Below the pieces are notes generated by a model, which had not been told where the DNA came from, did not search any database, and saw only the letters and a program-made list of their open reading frames with translations. 64,000 bases of DNA, taken from assembly GCA_964578345.1 (NCBI GenBank), contig CAZOCP010000003.1, forward strand, positions 4,823-68,822, read 5' to 3'. The stretch is from VGKP01 sp964578345. GTDB lineage: Archaea; Nanobdellota; Nanobdellia; Pacearchaeales; GW2011-AR1. Position 1 is the stretch's first letter. Each line of letters begins with the position of its first letter. Positions 24,993-34,331 of the stretch are shown in pieces. A program made the position numbers and the translations under genes.

Positions 24993-26144
24993 TTAGTGCC
25001 TCTTTATTCCCAGCACGCTCAGCATAAAACCAGAAAAAAAGGTTTGCACTCCTAAAACCACTAAAGTCAGAGCAATAATTGCATTTTTTACTTCTTGTAA
25101 CTCACCAAAACCACTCTGCAACCACTGGATAAAAATAGACAAGTACATAATAGCGCTAATACCAGCCATAGCTAAACCACTCATGAGCGCTTTTTCTAAA
25201 GTTATATGCCTGAGAAAAAAAGCCATAGAACTGCTCTTCTCTTCTAAGTAAATCATAGAATAAGTTTTAGCAAAAAATCCAAAGAAGATAAGTTGATAAC
25301 CGACGATGATAAGCATAGAAGAAAGAAACATAGGATGATAGAATAACTCTACACCAACAACCCGTCCTCCACCTAAATAGAGTATAAGCATACTCACTAG
25401 ACCTAAAAGAAAAAGTCCAATGCCTGGCAGCAGAAAAAGGTAGAGAGGGCTGTACAATAATAAGAAACGCAAATGTCTCCATCCATCAGAGAGCGTCTTC
25501 AACTTAGACCGCCCGCACCGACGATGATAAACAATAGGAAGCTCTGCTATGGTAAGTTTTTTCTTGACTGCCTGTACAATCATCTCTGAAGCAAATTCCA
25601 TTCCTGTCGTATGCAAAGACAATTTTTTCCATGCACCCTTGGTGATAGCCCGCATCCCACAATGCACATCCTTCACCTTTGCACTAAAAAAGAGCCGCAG
25701 AAGAAAGGAAAGCGCAGGATTTCCAATCCATTTATGTGTAAGAGGCATCGCGCCTTTCTCCATCTTTCCTGCAAACCGATCGCCAACAACCATATCTGCT
25801 CCCTGCCGCAATGCATCAACAAAACGAGGAATCTCAGCAAAATCATAGCTCCCGTCTGCATCAGCAAGAAACAAATACTTTCCTCTCGCAGCTTTCAGTC
25901 CTTCCATACAAGCAATACCATAACCTTCCTTATCATGCTTTACCACTCTCGCTCCCAAACGTCTGGAAATATTTGGAGAAGAATCAGAAGAAGAATCAGA
26001 AACAATTATCTCTCCAATAATATTATTCTCTCTAAAAACTTTCTTAATTAATTGTATACACCCGCCAACTGCTTCCTCTTCATCCCTGCACGGCAAAATC
26101 ACGCTTACTTCAGGAACCCCATCTAAAAAATTTCTATTCACCAT
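24993..26144 (-). CDS. dolichol-phosphate glycosyltransferase-like protein with TM domain
   Basis: About 383 residues from the ATG at 26144; I chose it over 26180 because a TATA-like TTTATATAA on the minus strand lies about 25 bp before it. The GT2 domain has VSVILPCRDEEEAV, SDSSSDSSP, the LADADGSYD metal motif and FVDALRQGADMVVGDR. Four hydrophobic helices follow from about residue 240. This layout is that of polyprenyl-phosphate mannose or glucose synthases, which supply lipid-linked sugar to membrane transferases such as the next gene. Confidence 0.9.
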   Translation of the reverse strand: MVNRNFLDGVPEVSVILPCRDEEEAVGGCIQLIKKVFRENNIIGEIIVSDSSSDSSPNISRRLGARVVKHDKEGYGIACMEGLKAARGKYLFLADADGSYDFAEIPRFVDALRQGADMVVGDRFAGKMEKGAMPLTHKWIGNPALSFLLRLFFSAKVKDVHCGMRAITKGAWKKLSLHTTGMEFASEMIVQAVKKKLTIAELPIVYHRRCGRSKLKTLSDGWRHLRFLLLYSPLYLFLLPGIGLFLLGLVSMLILYLGGGRVVGVELFYHPMFLSSMLIIVGYQLIFFGFFAKTYSMIYLEEKSSSMAFFLRHITLEKALMSGLAMAGISAIMYLSIFIQWLQSGFGELQEVKNAIIALTLVVLGVQTFFSGFMLSVLGIKRH

Positions 26145-26188
26145 TTTAACTAATAAATATATTATATAAATATTATTCAATCAAAAAC

Positions 26189-27622
26189 TCATCTCTTATA
26201 TACATATCTTCTGTTATTAAAGACTAATTCCCAGCCGCAGTCAATCGGTTCCCTTGAAAAAACATATTCAACCTCCTGCTCTTCAAGAATATCTTCTTTT
26301 ACATCGCATTCAGAAGAAAAAAACAAATCAACTGCTTCTCCATTGCCATAAAAATATAAAGCTCCGACAGGTTCATGCCCAGTCAATGCATAGAGTGCAT
26401 TTGAAACATCTTTCGGAGCCATAACTTTAGTATGTTTAAGTTCAGATAAATAATCTAAAGCTTCAAGGTCAGAATCCTCAATTAAATGATATATTTTAAG
26501 GCCAGAAGGCAGCTCATAATAAGAAACAAAAGAAGATAAAAGGAAAAGCACAATTAAAAGAAAAGATAAAAATCTATTAAAAATAAATTTAGCATTAGAT
26601 ATATAGTATTTGTTGCTCGCAAATTTTTCAATTATTAAATTCATTCCAAAAGCACTAAGCAATGGAAGACTAAGTGCAAAATAATATAAATTTCTCTGAT
26701 AGGGAGAAAAATAAGAAACATCTATCACTCTATATAAAAAAATAGATAAAAGAAGCATAAGAGGCCAAAATAAATAAGTAATATAAGAAACTCTTTTCAA
26801 TTTAGAAAAAACAAGATAAAAAAATCCTATAAAAGCCAGAAAATATCCTATTAAACTATAAATCTCAAAAAAAGAATTATCAAGCTCGAAGATAGTCCAG
26901 CCTGTTTTAAATTGTAAGGCAGAAAAGATATTTATAAATAACTCAGAAAAATTTAGATTAAACAATTGTTTGTAAAATAACGCTCCGGTAACAGGGATAA
27001 AAATAAATAAAGAGAAAAATTTCCACTCTTTAAATATATATGAACGGTAGTAAAAAGCTGTGAAAATTAAAAACATAGCTGAAAAAAAAACAGATATAGA
27101 GTGTACAAAAATAAGAAAAAACATAATTCCAAAACTGATGAGAATATATTTCTTATTTTCACGCGCTAATCCTTCACTAAAAAAATGTATATACAAAAAA
27201 ATAAATGGTATCGAGAAAGTTAAAGGTGTAAAAAACCACAATCCTAAGATATTAACATTTGATTTAATTGATGCGAAAAAAATCATGGCGAAAAAAGAAA
27301 TCCAGAAATTTCTGCTCTTCTTCATAACAACATAAAAAAGAGTCAAGCTGGAAAAAACAGCCCATATTGCAGGCAGAAACTTATACACTGAAATTAAATC
27401 AAAAAATTTTGACAATAAATATAAAAATAAATGAAATCCTATTTCTAGCCCAAAGCTCCCAGATGTATATTCTCCGCTTCCTAATTTCAAAGCCTCAGTT
27501 ATATGATGCCATTCATCAACATGCAAAGGATAAGGATAAGAAAAATGAGGGGCATAAACTAGAAAAAATATTCCAATTCCTGCTAAAATAACTAAAAAAT
27601 ATTTATATCTATCAATTATCAT
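26189..27622 (-). CDS. GT-C type membrane glycosyltransferase
   Basis: A 477-residue protein with about eleven hydrophobic helices and a short soluble C-terminal domain. The first outside loop holds HVDEWHHITEA, the acidic-His motif typical of GT-C enzymes that use lipid-phosphate sugars. No WWDYG motif, so it is not an oligosaccharyltransferase. It probably acts on the outer membrane face using the product of the neighbouring dolichol-phosphate enzyme. It is the last member of the glycan locus. Confidence 0.8.
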   Translation of the reverse strand: MIIDRYKYFLVILAGIGIFFLVYAPHFSYPYPLHVDEWHHITEALKLGSGEYTSGSFGLEIGFHLFLYLLSKFFDLISVYKFLPAIWAVFSSLTLFYVVMKKSRNFWISFFAMIFFASIKSNVNILGLWFFTPLTFSIPFIFLYIHFFSEGLARENKKYILISFGIMFFLIFVHSISVFFSAMFLIFTAFYYRSYIFKEWKFFSLFIFIPVTGALFYKQLFNLNFSELFINIFSALQFKTGWTIFELDNSFFEIYSLIGYFLAFIGFFYLVFSKLKRVSYITYLFWPLMLLLSIFLYRVIDVSYFSPYQRNLYYFALSLPLLSAFGMNLIIEKFASNKYYISNAKFIFNRFLSFLLIVLFLLSSFVSYYELPSGLKIYHLIEDSDLEALDYLSELKHTKVMAPKDVSNALYALTGHEPVGALYFYGNGEAVDLFFSSECDVKEDILEEQEVEYVFSREPIDCGWELVFNNRRYVYKR

Positions 27623-27757
27623 TTAATAATTCCGAATCATTAATATAAATAAGTTTTGAGCTGCGGCCCTTCGCAGCCAAAAATTCACTGAGTATTAAAG
27701 TTCGCGGCTCCCTAAATCATAAAAGTCGAAGGGTTTTTAACCTTGAATCAATTTCTA

Positions 27758-28008
27758 TTACTCATATACGCGTTCTCTTTTATCAATCTTGACAATACCT
27801 ATCTGTTTATGAACATAATCTACTTCATATAGGATTCTTACTTTTCCAACTCGTATCCTAAAAAGACTATCTCCTTCTATTCGTTTCATATCGTGTGGAA
27901 AAGGGTTGTTTTGCAACTCTTCTAATTTCTCCGCTATTCTTCTCACAAGCACCTTATCAGTATTTTTAGAAATTTAAGGGCTTGGTTTGAATAGAATAGC
28001 TCAAACAT
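27758..28008 (-). pseudogene. RelE/ParE-family toxin broken by a one-base frameshift
   Basis: The reading from the ATG at 28008 gives the usual RelE start MFELFYSNQALKFLK. It then shifts frame at a run of five A (T on the plus strand, 27963-27967); a sixth A would join it to KNTDKVLVRRIAEKLEEL and on through FRIRVGKVRILYEV, the RelE core. Without it only the distal 64 residues read from a GTG at 27952. The ATG overlaps the antitoxin stop (TAATG), as in a working module. Could be inactivated, a phase-variable tract or a sequence error. Confidence 0.75.
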
Positions 28009-28208
28009 TATAGCCCAAGTTCTTTTTTAAGTTGTTTGTGCGAAATAAACTTTCCTTCCTTCTTCTCTGCGTGATATGCTCGCAAAGCCTCGATATCTTC
28101 TCCAGTAAGTGAAGTATCTTCTAAGTATTCTTTCAAATAAGTAATATCAGCTTCCAATTTAGCCAACTTTGCTAAAATTTCTTTGTTAACATTCATTGAT
28201 TGTTCCAT
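28008..28208 (-). CDS. antitoxin of the RelE pair
   Basis: A 66-residue protein with an N-terminal helix rich in K, E and L followed by a tail TGEDIEALRAYHAEKKEGKF that fits the toxin-wrapping region of archaeal RelB-like antitoxins. Its stop codon overlaps the toxin start by one base, as in RelBE operons. No clear DNA-binding fold is seen, so self-regulation may depend on another factor. An alternative start lies four codons downstream. Confidence 0.7.
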   Translation of the reverse strand: MEQSMNVNKEILAKLAKLEADITYLKEYLEDTSLTGEDIEALRAYHAEKKEGKFISHKQLKKELGL

Positions 28209-28268
28209 ACTCTTTTTATGACTCTAAAGTTTTTAAACTCTTTCTTTGCATTTTATGGTCTAAATCAC

Positions 28269-28284
28269 AAAACCCCGGGGTTTT
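28269..28284. repeat. 16-bp perfect palindrome upstream of family copy 2
   Basis: AAAACCCCGGGGTTTT, 80 bp before the start of copy 2. The same place before copy 1 has AAAACCCCAGGGTTTTT, so the palindrome belongs to the duplicated upstream region and could be an operator. Confidence 0.6.
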
Positions 28285-28300
28285 TAACTTTAATTTCTAA

Positions 28301-28328
28301 ATAGTAACAAATAGAAAGGTTTAAATAT
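28301..28328 (+). promoter_or_regulatory. conserved family promoter motif, copy 2
   Basis: AGTAACAAATAGAAAGG directly followed by the TATA-like TTTAAATA, about 23-30 bp before the ATG at 28349. Same arrangement as at 7546-7580 (minus strand) and 63679-63706. Confidence 0.75.
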
Positions 28329-28348
28329 CTCTTATTCTCAAAAAAAGC

Positions 28349-29137
28349 ATGACATATGAAGCACAAAAGATAGGAACGGTAGAAGGCTTGGGAGATATTT
28401 ACTATGTAGCTGCGCCTTTAGATGAGCAATTGCGAGCTTTTGCAGATAAAGGCATTCATACACTTGCTGCTCCTGATGAAGTTGCTCAAATATATTTAGC
28501 TGGTGTTTCTGAAGATTACTCAAGAACAAGCATGGTATTTATTGTACTAAAGGGCGGAAAAACTATTTTAGTTAGAGACTCTATTTTGATGGCTCCTTTA
28601 ATGGCTTTTGCTGCTGTTAGAGATCATGCAAGTGGAAGGTATTTTGAGACAAGTAAGGGGGTTTATGAGGCAGCTGAAGCGCTCGCAAGAAGCCAAGAAT
28701 CTATGGCTCCTGAAGACAGAAGCACACTTATTGTTTCACGAGAGGAAGATTTGACTTTAACTCCTGAAATGCCTGAATCTCAGTTCATCTTTAGAAAGCA
28801 AACTAAGCCTTACTTTGATAAATTCAATAAAAAAGCAATAAATTTCTATAATCCTCACGGATATTCAAATAGTCGGGCAATTATTAATTACATGTGGTTT
28901 GGCTCTCCTCCGAACAATCGTGATCTAGATTGTAGTCTCTTGGGCTTGGACAAAAAAAGAGCGGCTTATGGGGTGTTGAGAACTGCTGAAGGCACTTCGC
29001 AAAGAATTTCTGGAGCAGAAGTTAGCATTTCTGCACTATCTTTAGCAGAAGTCCTAGAGTTTTCAAGAAGATATGTTTCAGAAGCAGCGAGAGATGAGTA
29101 TGAGTCTGGGATAAGGTCTATTTTTTTTAAGAAATAA
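28349..29137 (+). CDS. unknown protein, three-copy family, copy 2
   Basis: A 262-residue soluble protein of unknown function. The N-terminal part (IGTVEGLGDIYYVAAPLD, then FADKGIHTLAAPDEVAQI) is nearly the same in all three copies. The region between residues 150 and 205 diverges most (YFDKFNKKAINFYNPHGYSN here). The last 58 residues are the same as copy 1. It lies convergent to cdc48 with 11 bp between stops. The conserved upstream block suggests the three were duplicated with their promoter. No signal peptide, no TM, no known motif. Confidence 0.8.
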   Translation: MTYEAQKIGTVEGLGDIYYVAAPLDEQLRAFADKGIHTLAAPDEVAQIYLAGVSEDYSRTSMVFIVLKGGKTILVRDSILMAPLMAFAAVRDHASGRYFETSKGVYEAAEALARSQESMAPEDRSTLIVSREEDLTLTPEMPESQFIFRKQTKPYFDKFNKKAINFYNPHGYSNSRAIINYMWFGSPPNNRDLDCSLLGLDKKRAAYGVLRTAEGTSQRISGAEVSISALSLAEVLEFSRRYVSEAARDEYESGIRSIFFKK

Positions 29138-29148
29138 TTATAAACTAT

Positions 29149-31434
29149 TTACCCAGTATATAACGGCCCAACTTCTATCCCTGCCTTAGCACTCTTTAAA
29201 TAATATTCCTCTAATTTTTTATAGCGCTTTGCAGTATCCTGAGAAACTGAAGGTCTGACTTTATTCAAAGCCTCTTCAAAATCCTCCCTAGTTACTAATT
29301 TACTATCAACATCTTTTCTTAAGGCATGCATCCCAGATTCTAAAACAAGTCCTTCAATATCCGCTCCGACAAAACCCTCAGTCAATTTCACTAAATCCAT
29401 GATAATAACATCCTTTGCAAGAGGAGTATTTTTCAGATGCACTTCAAAAATCTTCTTCCTGCTCTCAGCATCAGGTATATCCACTAAAATAATTCTATCA
29501 AACCTCCCTGGACGCAAAAGAGCAGGATCCAACATATCCGGCCTGTTTGTGGCGCCAATAATAGTCACATCTTTAAGCCCTTCAAGGCCGTCTAATTCTG
29601 CTAGCAGCTGATTTAGAACCCTATCACTAACCTTATTCCCCTGGTCATACCCTCTTCTTCCTGCAAGAGCATCAATCTCATCAAAGAAAATTACGCAGGG
29701 AGAAACTTGTCTTGCTCTTTCAAAAATTTTGCGCACTCCCTCTTCTGATTTTCCAACCCACATACTTAACAAAGAAGGGCCCTTAACATGAATAAAATTA
29801 GATTCACTCTCCTTAGCAACTGCCTTTGCAAGCATTGTCTTTCCAGTCCCCGGCGGCCCATATAACAGAATTCCTCTAGGGGCCCTAATACCCAGCCTCT
29901 TAAAACTTTCCGGATGTTTCAAAGGCCACTCAATAGCCTCCTTTAATCTTTGTTTAGTCTGCTCCAATCCTCCAATATCATTCCATCCTACATTCGGAGT
30001 CTCAACAAAAACCTCTCTCATTGCAGAAGGCCGAACCACTTTTAGAGCAGATTCAAAATCTTCAGAGATTACTATAATTTTATCCAAGACTTCTTTAGGG
30101 ATAGCCTCACTTTCCTCTAACTTCAAACTCGGCAGTACTTTCCTAAGAACATTCATTGCAGCTTCTTTAGTAAGTGCCGACAAATCTGCTCCTACAAACC
30201 CATGTGTTTTCCCTGCAAGAAAATCAAGATGAACATCCTTAGCCAGAGGCATATTTCTTGTATGAATTTTAAGAATATTCAATCTCGCAGCTTTATCAGG
30301 AACACTTATCTCAATCTCTCTATCAAATCTACCAGGTCTTCTCAAAGCAGGATCTAAAGAATTAACACGATTAGTTGCTGCAATAACAACAACTTTTCCT
30401 CTAGACTTAAGACCGTCCATCATAGTCAGTAATTGGCTGACAACTCTGCGCTCTACTTCTCCCTGTACATCTTCTCTTTTAGGAGCTATTGCATCTATCT
30501 CATCGATAAATATAATAGAAGGGGCATGCTTTTGTGCATCTTCAAAAATGTCCCTGATTTTTTTCTCTGACTCTCCATAAAACTTGCTCATGATTTCAGG
30601 TCCATTCAATAAAATAAAATGTGCTTCTGATTCATTAGCAACTGCCTTTGCAAGAAGAGTCTTTCCGGTTCCTGGATGCCCGTGTAAAATAACACCTTTG
30701 GGAGCTTCGATACCCAGCCTGTCAAATATTTCAGGATGTTTCAAAGGCAATTCAACCATCTCTCTAATTTTCTTAACTTCATCAACTAATCCTCCAATAT
30801 CTTCATAAGTAACATCAGGAACAGTTTCCTCGTTTATGTCAACTGTTTTAGAATGTAAAGTCACCTCAGTATTTTCATTAATAATACAAGCTTGAGTAGG
30901 TTGTGTAGAAACAACTACAAACTTCAAATGTTGAAAGCCGGCAAAACCAAAATTTGCTCCAAACAAATCATTCAAATCTCCAAAAATATCAGGCATTCCT
31001 TCAGCCATCAAATCCCTTCTTCTCTGCACTCCTCCAAGCGAGATCAAATCGCCCTTCAGCACCGCTCTTCCAAGAAGCCCTTGCTTAAACATTTCAGGAT
31101 CTCCATGAACCATAATTCCTTGCTGGGCAGGAGCAATCGACACTTTAGTAGCGGGCCGCACATTTGCTTTAGATACAAGTACCTGCTCCCCAACCCCTGC
31201 TTTAGCATTTTTTCTTATTAAACCGTCAATACGAATAATTCCTTCACCTACATCTGCAGGATACGCCCTGTCAACAATAGCAACTGTCTCTCTCTGCCCC
31301 TTTATAGAAATAATATCGCCTCTATTCAAATTCATCAACTTCATCAAATGAGGATCAATACGCGCAATTCCCTTATAAGCATCATCTTGTAATGCTTCTA
31401 CAATTTTCAACTTAACTTCATCATTCGTCTTCAT
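29149..31434 (-). CDS. cdc48: Cdc48/VCP-type AAA+ ATPase
   Basis: A 761-residue unfoldase. The N-terminal double-psi barrel (residues 1-90) and its second subdomain are followed by two AAA modules: D1 with GHPGTGKT and FIDEIDAIAPKRE, D2 with GPPGTGKT and FFDEIDALAGRRG. Both have arginine-finger regions (RRPGRFDREI and LRPGRFDRII). The hexamer extracts and unfolds proteins, typically feeding the proteasome. Length is close to archaeal homologues. Its start overlaps the upstream zinc-ribbon/AbrB-like gene by 14 bp, a pairing that suggests linked control. Confidence 0.97.
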   Translation of the reverse strand: MKTNDEVKLKIVEALQDDAYKGIARIDPHLMKLMNLNRGDIISIKGQRETVAIVDRAYPADVGEGIIRIDGLIRKNAKAGVGEQVLVSKANVRPATKVSIAPAQQGIMVHGDPEMFKQGLLGRAVLKGDLISLGGVQRRRDLMAEGMPDIFGDLNDLFGANFGFAGFQHLKFVVVSTQPTQACIINENTEVTLHSKTVDINEETVPDVTYEDIGGLVDEVKKIREMVELPLKHPEIFDRLGIEAPKGVILHGHPGTGKTLLAKAVANESEAHFILLNGPEIMSKFYGESEKKIRDIFEDAQKHAPSIIFIDEIDAIAPKREDVQGEVERRVVSQLLTMMDGLKSRGKVVVIAATNRVNSLDPALRRPGRFDREIEISVPDKAARLNILKIHTRNMPLAKDVHLDFLAGKTHGFVGADLSALTKEAAMNVLRKVLPSLKLEESEAIPKEVLDKIIVISEDFESALKVVRPSAMREVFVETPNVGWNDIGGLEQTKQRLKEAIEWPLKHPESFKRLGIRAPRGILLYGPPGTGKTMLAKAVAKESESNFIHVKGPSLLSMWVGKSEEGVRKIFERARQVSPCVIFFDEIDALAGRRGYDQGNKVSDRVLNQLLAELDGLEGLKDVTIIGATNRPDMLDPALLRPGRFDRIILVDIPDAESRKKIFEVHLKNTPLAKDVIIMDLVKLTEGFVGADIEGLVLESGMHALRKDVDSKLVTREDFEEALNKVRPSVSQDTAKRYKKLEEYYLKSAKAGIEVGPLYTG

Positions 31435-31789
31435 CGTTAAACCTCACTTTCAAAGTTTCAAAATCTTCAAAACACAAGCGCACCATATCATCCATTCTCG
31501 TCCTCATAGAGCGATGCTGTTCATTGATAAAATCAATAATCTCTTTAGGTATACTAATTGCGTGGCTATTCCCAACCATTCGAAGCTTGACATTGAAAGT
31601 CTTGCCTCGCAGATTATTAAAATGTTCAAAACCATTTAAATCAGCCGGATGGGTAATTGTATCTCCACATTTATTGCATTGGACTGCCCTCAATTCAAAT
31701 CCATTTCTATTAACAATTGTAGAAGACATTTCATTATCGCAGTTTTTACAAACTATTTTTGTATCGAATATATCTGTCATTTCATACAT
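31421..31789 (-). CDS. zinc-ribbon plus AbrB-like DNA-binding protein
   Basis: A 122-residue protein. The N terminus carries a two-knuckle zinc ribbon (CKNCDNE and CNKCGD, residues 14-45), then an AbrB/SpoVT swapped-hairpin motif (KLRMVGNSHAISIPKEII, residues 67-86) and an acidic tail. Likely a transcription regulator. It overlaps the cdc48 start, so it is the first gene of that operon. A perfect inverted repeat TGTATAC/GTATACA lies between its TATA box and start codon and is a candidate autoregulatory site. Confidence 0.8.
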   Translation of the reverse strand: MYEMTDIFDTKIVCKNCDNEMSSTIVNRNGFELRAVQCNKCGDTITHPADLNGFEHFNNLRGKTFNVKLRMVGNSHAISIPKEIIDFINEQHRSMRTRMDDMVRLCFEDFETLKVRFNDEDE

Positions 31790-31795
31790 CCCCTA

Positions 31796-31816
31796 TGTAT
31801 ACACATAAGGTATACA
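31796..31816. promoter_or_regulatory. candidate operator of the cdc48 operon
   Basis: TGTATAC-N7-GTATACA is a perfect inverted repeat centred 17 bp upstream of the start codon and just downstream of the TATA-like ATTTAAATA (31821-31829, minus strand). Binding here would block transcription start. The first gene encodes an AbrB-like protein, a plausible ligand. Confidence 0.6.
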
Positions 31817-31829
31817 CTAGTATTTAAAT

Positions 31830-32030
31830 CTTTCGAACCTATGTCATACTGCGCTTACGCTTCGCTTCGGCATTTTTTCTCGCAGAAAAACCACATAACG
31901 TAAGCGAACGGAGCGTAGCAGAGTGAGAGTGCAACGTGCCGACCAAACGAAGTTAGGGAGAGTTGTCCAAAGCTCGCCTATTTTTTAACAAGACTATTTT
32001 TTATTTTCAGTTAATAAAATACCAAAAGAA
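31830..32030. other. hairpin-rich promoter-side intergenic
   Basis: No gene seen. GCTTACG (31853-31859) and CGTAAGC (31899-31905) form a stem with further GC-rich pairs around it; it may be a degenerate palindromic element. The TATA-like region for the MFS gene lies near 32035-32045. Confidence 0.4.
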
Positions 32031-32076
32031 CAAGTTTTATTAACCAAAAACCCCACTTAAAAAAGTAAAAGAGAAT

Positions 32077-33420
32077 ATGAAAAAACTTCTTCAAACAGAA
32101 CAGCAAAAAAAACAGCAGGCTCTTTCTGTCAGCATTAAAGAAGGATCAGCAGCAAATTTCTCAGCAGGCTTGGCAGAAACATACATCACACCTTTTGCTT
32201 TGGAGCTAAAAGCCAGTCCTCTAAATATCGGTTTTCTTAGTTCAATATCAGGATTAATAGCTCCCTTAGCTCAGATTATCGGCGACAAGCTAATGGATAA
32301 AAACTCAAGAAAAAAAATTGTTCGGAATTTTGTCCTTATGCAAGCGGTTATGCTTATACCTATTGCCTCGCTTAGCTTCTTCTATTGGAAAAGCATAGGA
32401 TTGTCTCATCTTCCTTGGATTTTAATATTATTATACGCTCTCTTCGCAGCAATGGGGGGCATAGCCTATCCTGCATGGTTCTCATGGATGGGCGATCTAG
32501 TACCCAAAAACCAAAGAGGAAAATATTTCGGAAGAAAAGGAAGAATAAATGGTGCAGTCGGACTTGCAGCAATATTAATTGGCGGAATGATGATTGACGC
32601 ATTAAAAACAAAAGGAATAGTACTGTTAGGATTTAGCATTCTATTCATAATAGCTTCTATTGCGAGATTAATTTCTTACTATCTTCTTAACAAACAATAC
32701 TCTCCAAAATTCCCTGTTAAAAAAACAAATTATTTCTCAATCTTTTCTTTTTTAAAAAGAATGGACAATTATGGCAAATTTTCAGTAAGCAATGCATTAT
32801 TTAATTTTACATTAATGATAGCCAGCCCTTTTTTTTCTGTATATATGCTTAAAGAGCTGAATTTCACATATAAAATCTACACAATAATCATAATCAGCTC
32901 TGTACTTTTCACGATAATCTCCTCCTCATTTATTGGAAGATTAGCTGATAAATATGGCAATAAAAAAATATTTGCCTTATCCTGCATTCTATTCAGCATC
33001 AATCCTTTACTCTGGATGTTTATTAAAGCGCCTGTCCTTTTAGTCGTCCTGCAGATTATAGCAGGAATTGCAAATGCAGGTATGCTTCTCTCAGTAAATA
33101 ATTTCACATACGACGCTGTTTCTCCAAAAAATCGAGCCCTATGTATAACATACACTAATATTCTAGCAGGAATAGGGGTTTTCCTAGGCTCTCTTTTAGG
33201 CGGATTCTTAATAGACTATCTGCATCCTCAGTCAATGAACCCATTTATTTTTGTCTTCCTTGTTTCAGCAATAGGCAGAAGCATAGTCTCAGTTATTCTA
33301 GTTCCAAAAATAAAAGAGCAGAGAAAAGTAAATTCTCTACGCCCCCCAAACTTCCATCTGATACACCTCTTCCGCTCAATAAACGCAGAAATCCATTGGT
33401 TTAAGCATACAATAAAATAA
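32077..33420 (+). CDS. MFS transporter
   Basis: A 447-residue membrane protein with about twelve hydrophobic helices. The MFS loop 2-3 motif appears as GDKLMDKNSRKKIVRN (variant of GxLaDrxGrrk), and its second-half equivalent as GRLADKYGNKKIFAL. A WFSWMGDLVPKNQRGKYFGRKGRI loop between helices 4 and 5 is typical of archaeal major facilitators of unknown substrate. An export pump for small molecules is possible. It is alone in its transcription unit. Confidence 0.9.
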   Translation: MKKLLQTEQQKKQQALSVSIKEGSAANFSAGLAETYITPFALELKASPLNIGFLSSISGLIAPLAQIIGDKLMDKNSRKKIVRNFVLMQAVMLIPIASLSFFYWKSIGLSHLPWILILLYALFAAMGGIAYPAWFSWMGDLVPKNQRGKYFGRKGRINGAVGLAAILIGGMMIDALKTKGIVLLGFSILFIIASIARLISYYLLNKQYSPKFPVKKTNYFSIFSFLKRMDNYGKFSVSNALFNFTLMIASPFFSVYMLKELNFTYKIYTIIIISSVLFTIISSSFIGRLADKYGNKKIFALSCILFSINPLLWMFIKAPVLLVVLQIIAGIANAGMLLSVNNFTYDAVSPKNRALCITYTNILAGIGVFLGSLLGGFLIDYLHPQSMNPFIFVFLVSAIGRSIVSVILVPKIKEQRKVNSLRPPNFHLIHLFRSINAEIHWFKHTIK

Positions 33421-33468
33421 AGACTGAGAATACAAAAAGTTTAAAAGCTTTATTTTATTGTATAAAAG

Positions 33469-34128
33469 ATGATATTTAAAAAAAAATCTAAAAAAGAACA
33501 ATTAAAATGTTATTCATGTGATTCTGCAATCAATGAAAAGTATAGTTTCTGCCCTTGGTGCGGAAATCCTCAATTCGACCCGGAGCAGGAGTTGCGGGAC
33601 TTCGGAATGCTTGGCAGAAGAGACACAACAGATGAAAACAAATTCAAACAGCAGTTTATATCATCAGATACGACAATAATGGAGAAAATGATAGGCTCTC
33701 TAATGAACAATTTCATAAAAAATATAGATAAACAATTCAGAGATATGGAAAAAACAAATATATCGCAGATGCCTAATAGTATTAAAATAAAAATTGGAAT
33801 GTCTCCTCAGCAGACAAAAAGAGGATCGCAGCAGTCAATACTACAAAGAAAAATAACAGAAGATCAGATGTCTAAAATGGAAGGTCTGCCTAGAACAACG
33901 GCAAAAACAAATATTAAGAGATTAAGTGATAAAGTAATTTATGAACTGTTTACGCCAGGTATTATTTCTCCTCAAGATGTATTTGTTTCAAAGATAGAAT
34001 CAGGATATGAAATAAAAGCGATAGGAGAGAAAAAAGTATATGTTAATTCTCTTCCAATCAACCTTCCTCTGCATAGGTTCTCCATTGATAACGACAAGCT
34101 GATAATTGAATTCAAAACAGAAGAATAG
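33469..34128 (+). CDS. zinc-ribbon protein with Hsp20-like C-terminal domain
   Basis: A 219-residue protein. A CYSCDSAINEKYSFCPWCG zinc ribbon (residues 14-32) is followed by a GMLGRRDTT linker, a helical middle part and a C-terminal beta-sandwich of about 70 residues (YELFTPGIISPQDVFVSKIE to KLIIEFKTEE) that resembles the alpha-crystallin/Hsp20 fold. A chaperone-like or adaptor role is inference. TATA-like TTTAAAAG lies about 30 bp before the ATG. Confidence 0.65.
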   Translation: MIFKKKSKKEQLKCYSCDSAINEKYSFCPWCGNPQFDPEQELRDFGMLGRRDTTDENKFKQQFISSDTTIMEKMIGSLMNNFIKNIDKQFRDMEKTNISQMPNSIKIKIGMSPQQTKRGSQQSILQRKITEDQMSKMEGLPRTTAKTNIKRLSDKVIYELFTPGIISPQDVFVSKIESGYEIKAIGEKKVYVNSLPINLPLHRFSIDNDKLIIEFKTEE

Positions 34129-34168
34129 TAAAAGATATATTGAGCATGCTCAAGTTCTTTGACATAAA

Positions 34169-34255
34169 TGATCCCGCCAAGAATTGAACTTGGGACCTCT
34201 GCCTTCCTGATAAACATTATCAGAGCAGCGCTCTAACCAACTGAGCTACGGGATC
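34169..34255 (-). tRNA. tRNA-Ile (anticodon GAU) with short intron
   Basis: All arms fold: acceptor GATCCCG/CGGGATC with discriminator A, D-arm GCTC...GAGC, anticodon stem CTGCT/GGCAG and T-arm CCAAG-TTCAATT-CTTGG. The anticodon loop CTGATAA is interrupted by a 13-nt insertion at the canonical 37/38 position, which pairs with the anticodon region (CTGATAA against TTTATCAG) as archaeal bulge-helix-bulge introns do. No CCA is encoded. Confidence 0.9.
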
Positions 34256-34331
34256 CTAAAACTTCACAGAAATAATTGTTTATAAAAGTGTCGATAGGAA
34301 CATTATTAAAAATCAAAATTCTGGAAAAACA

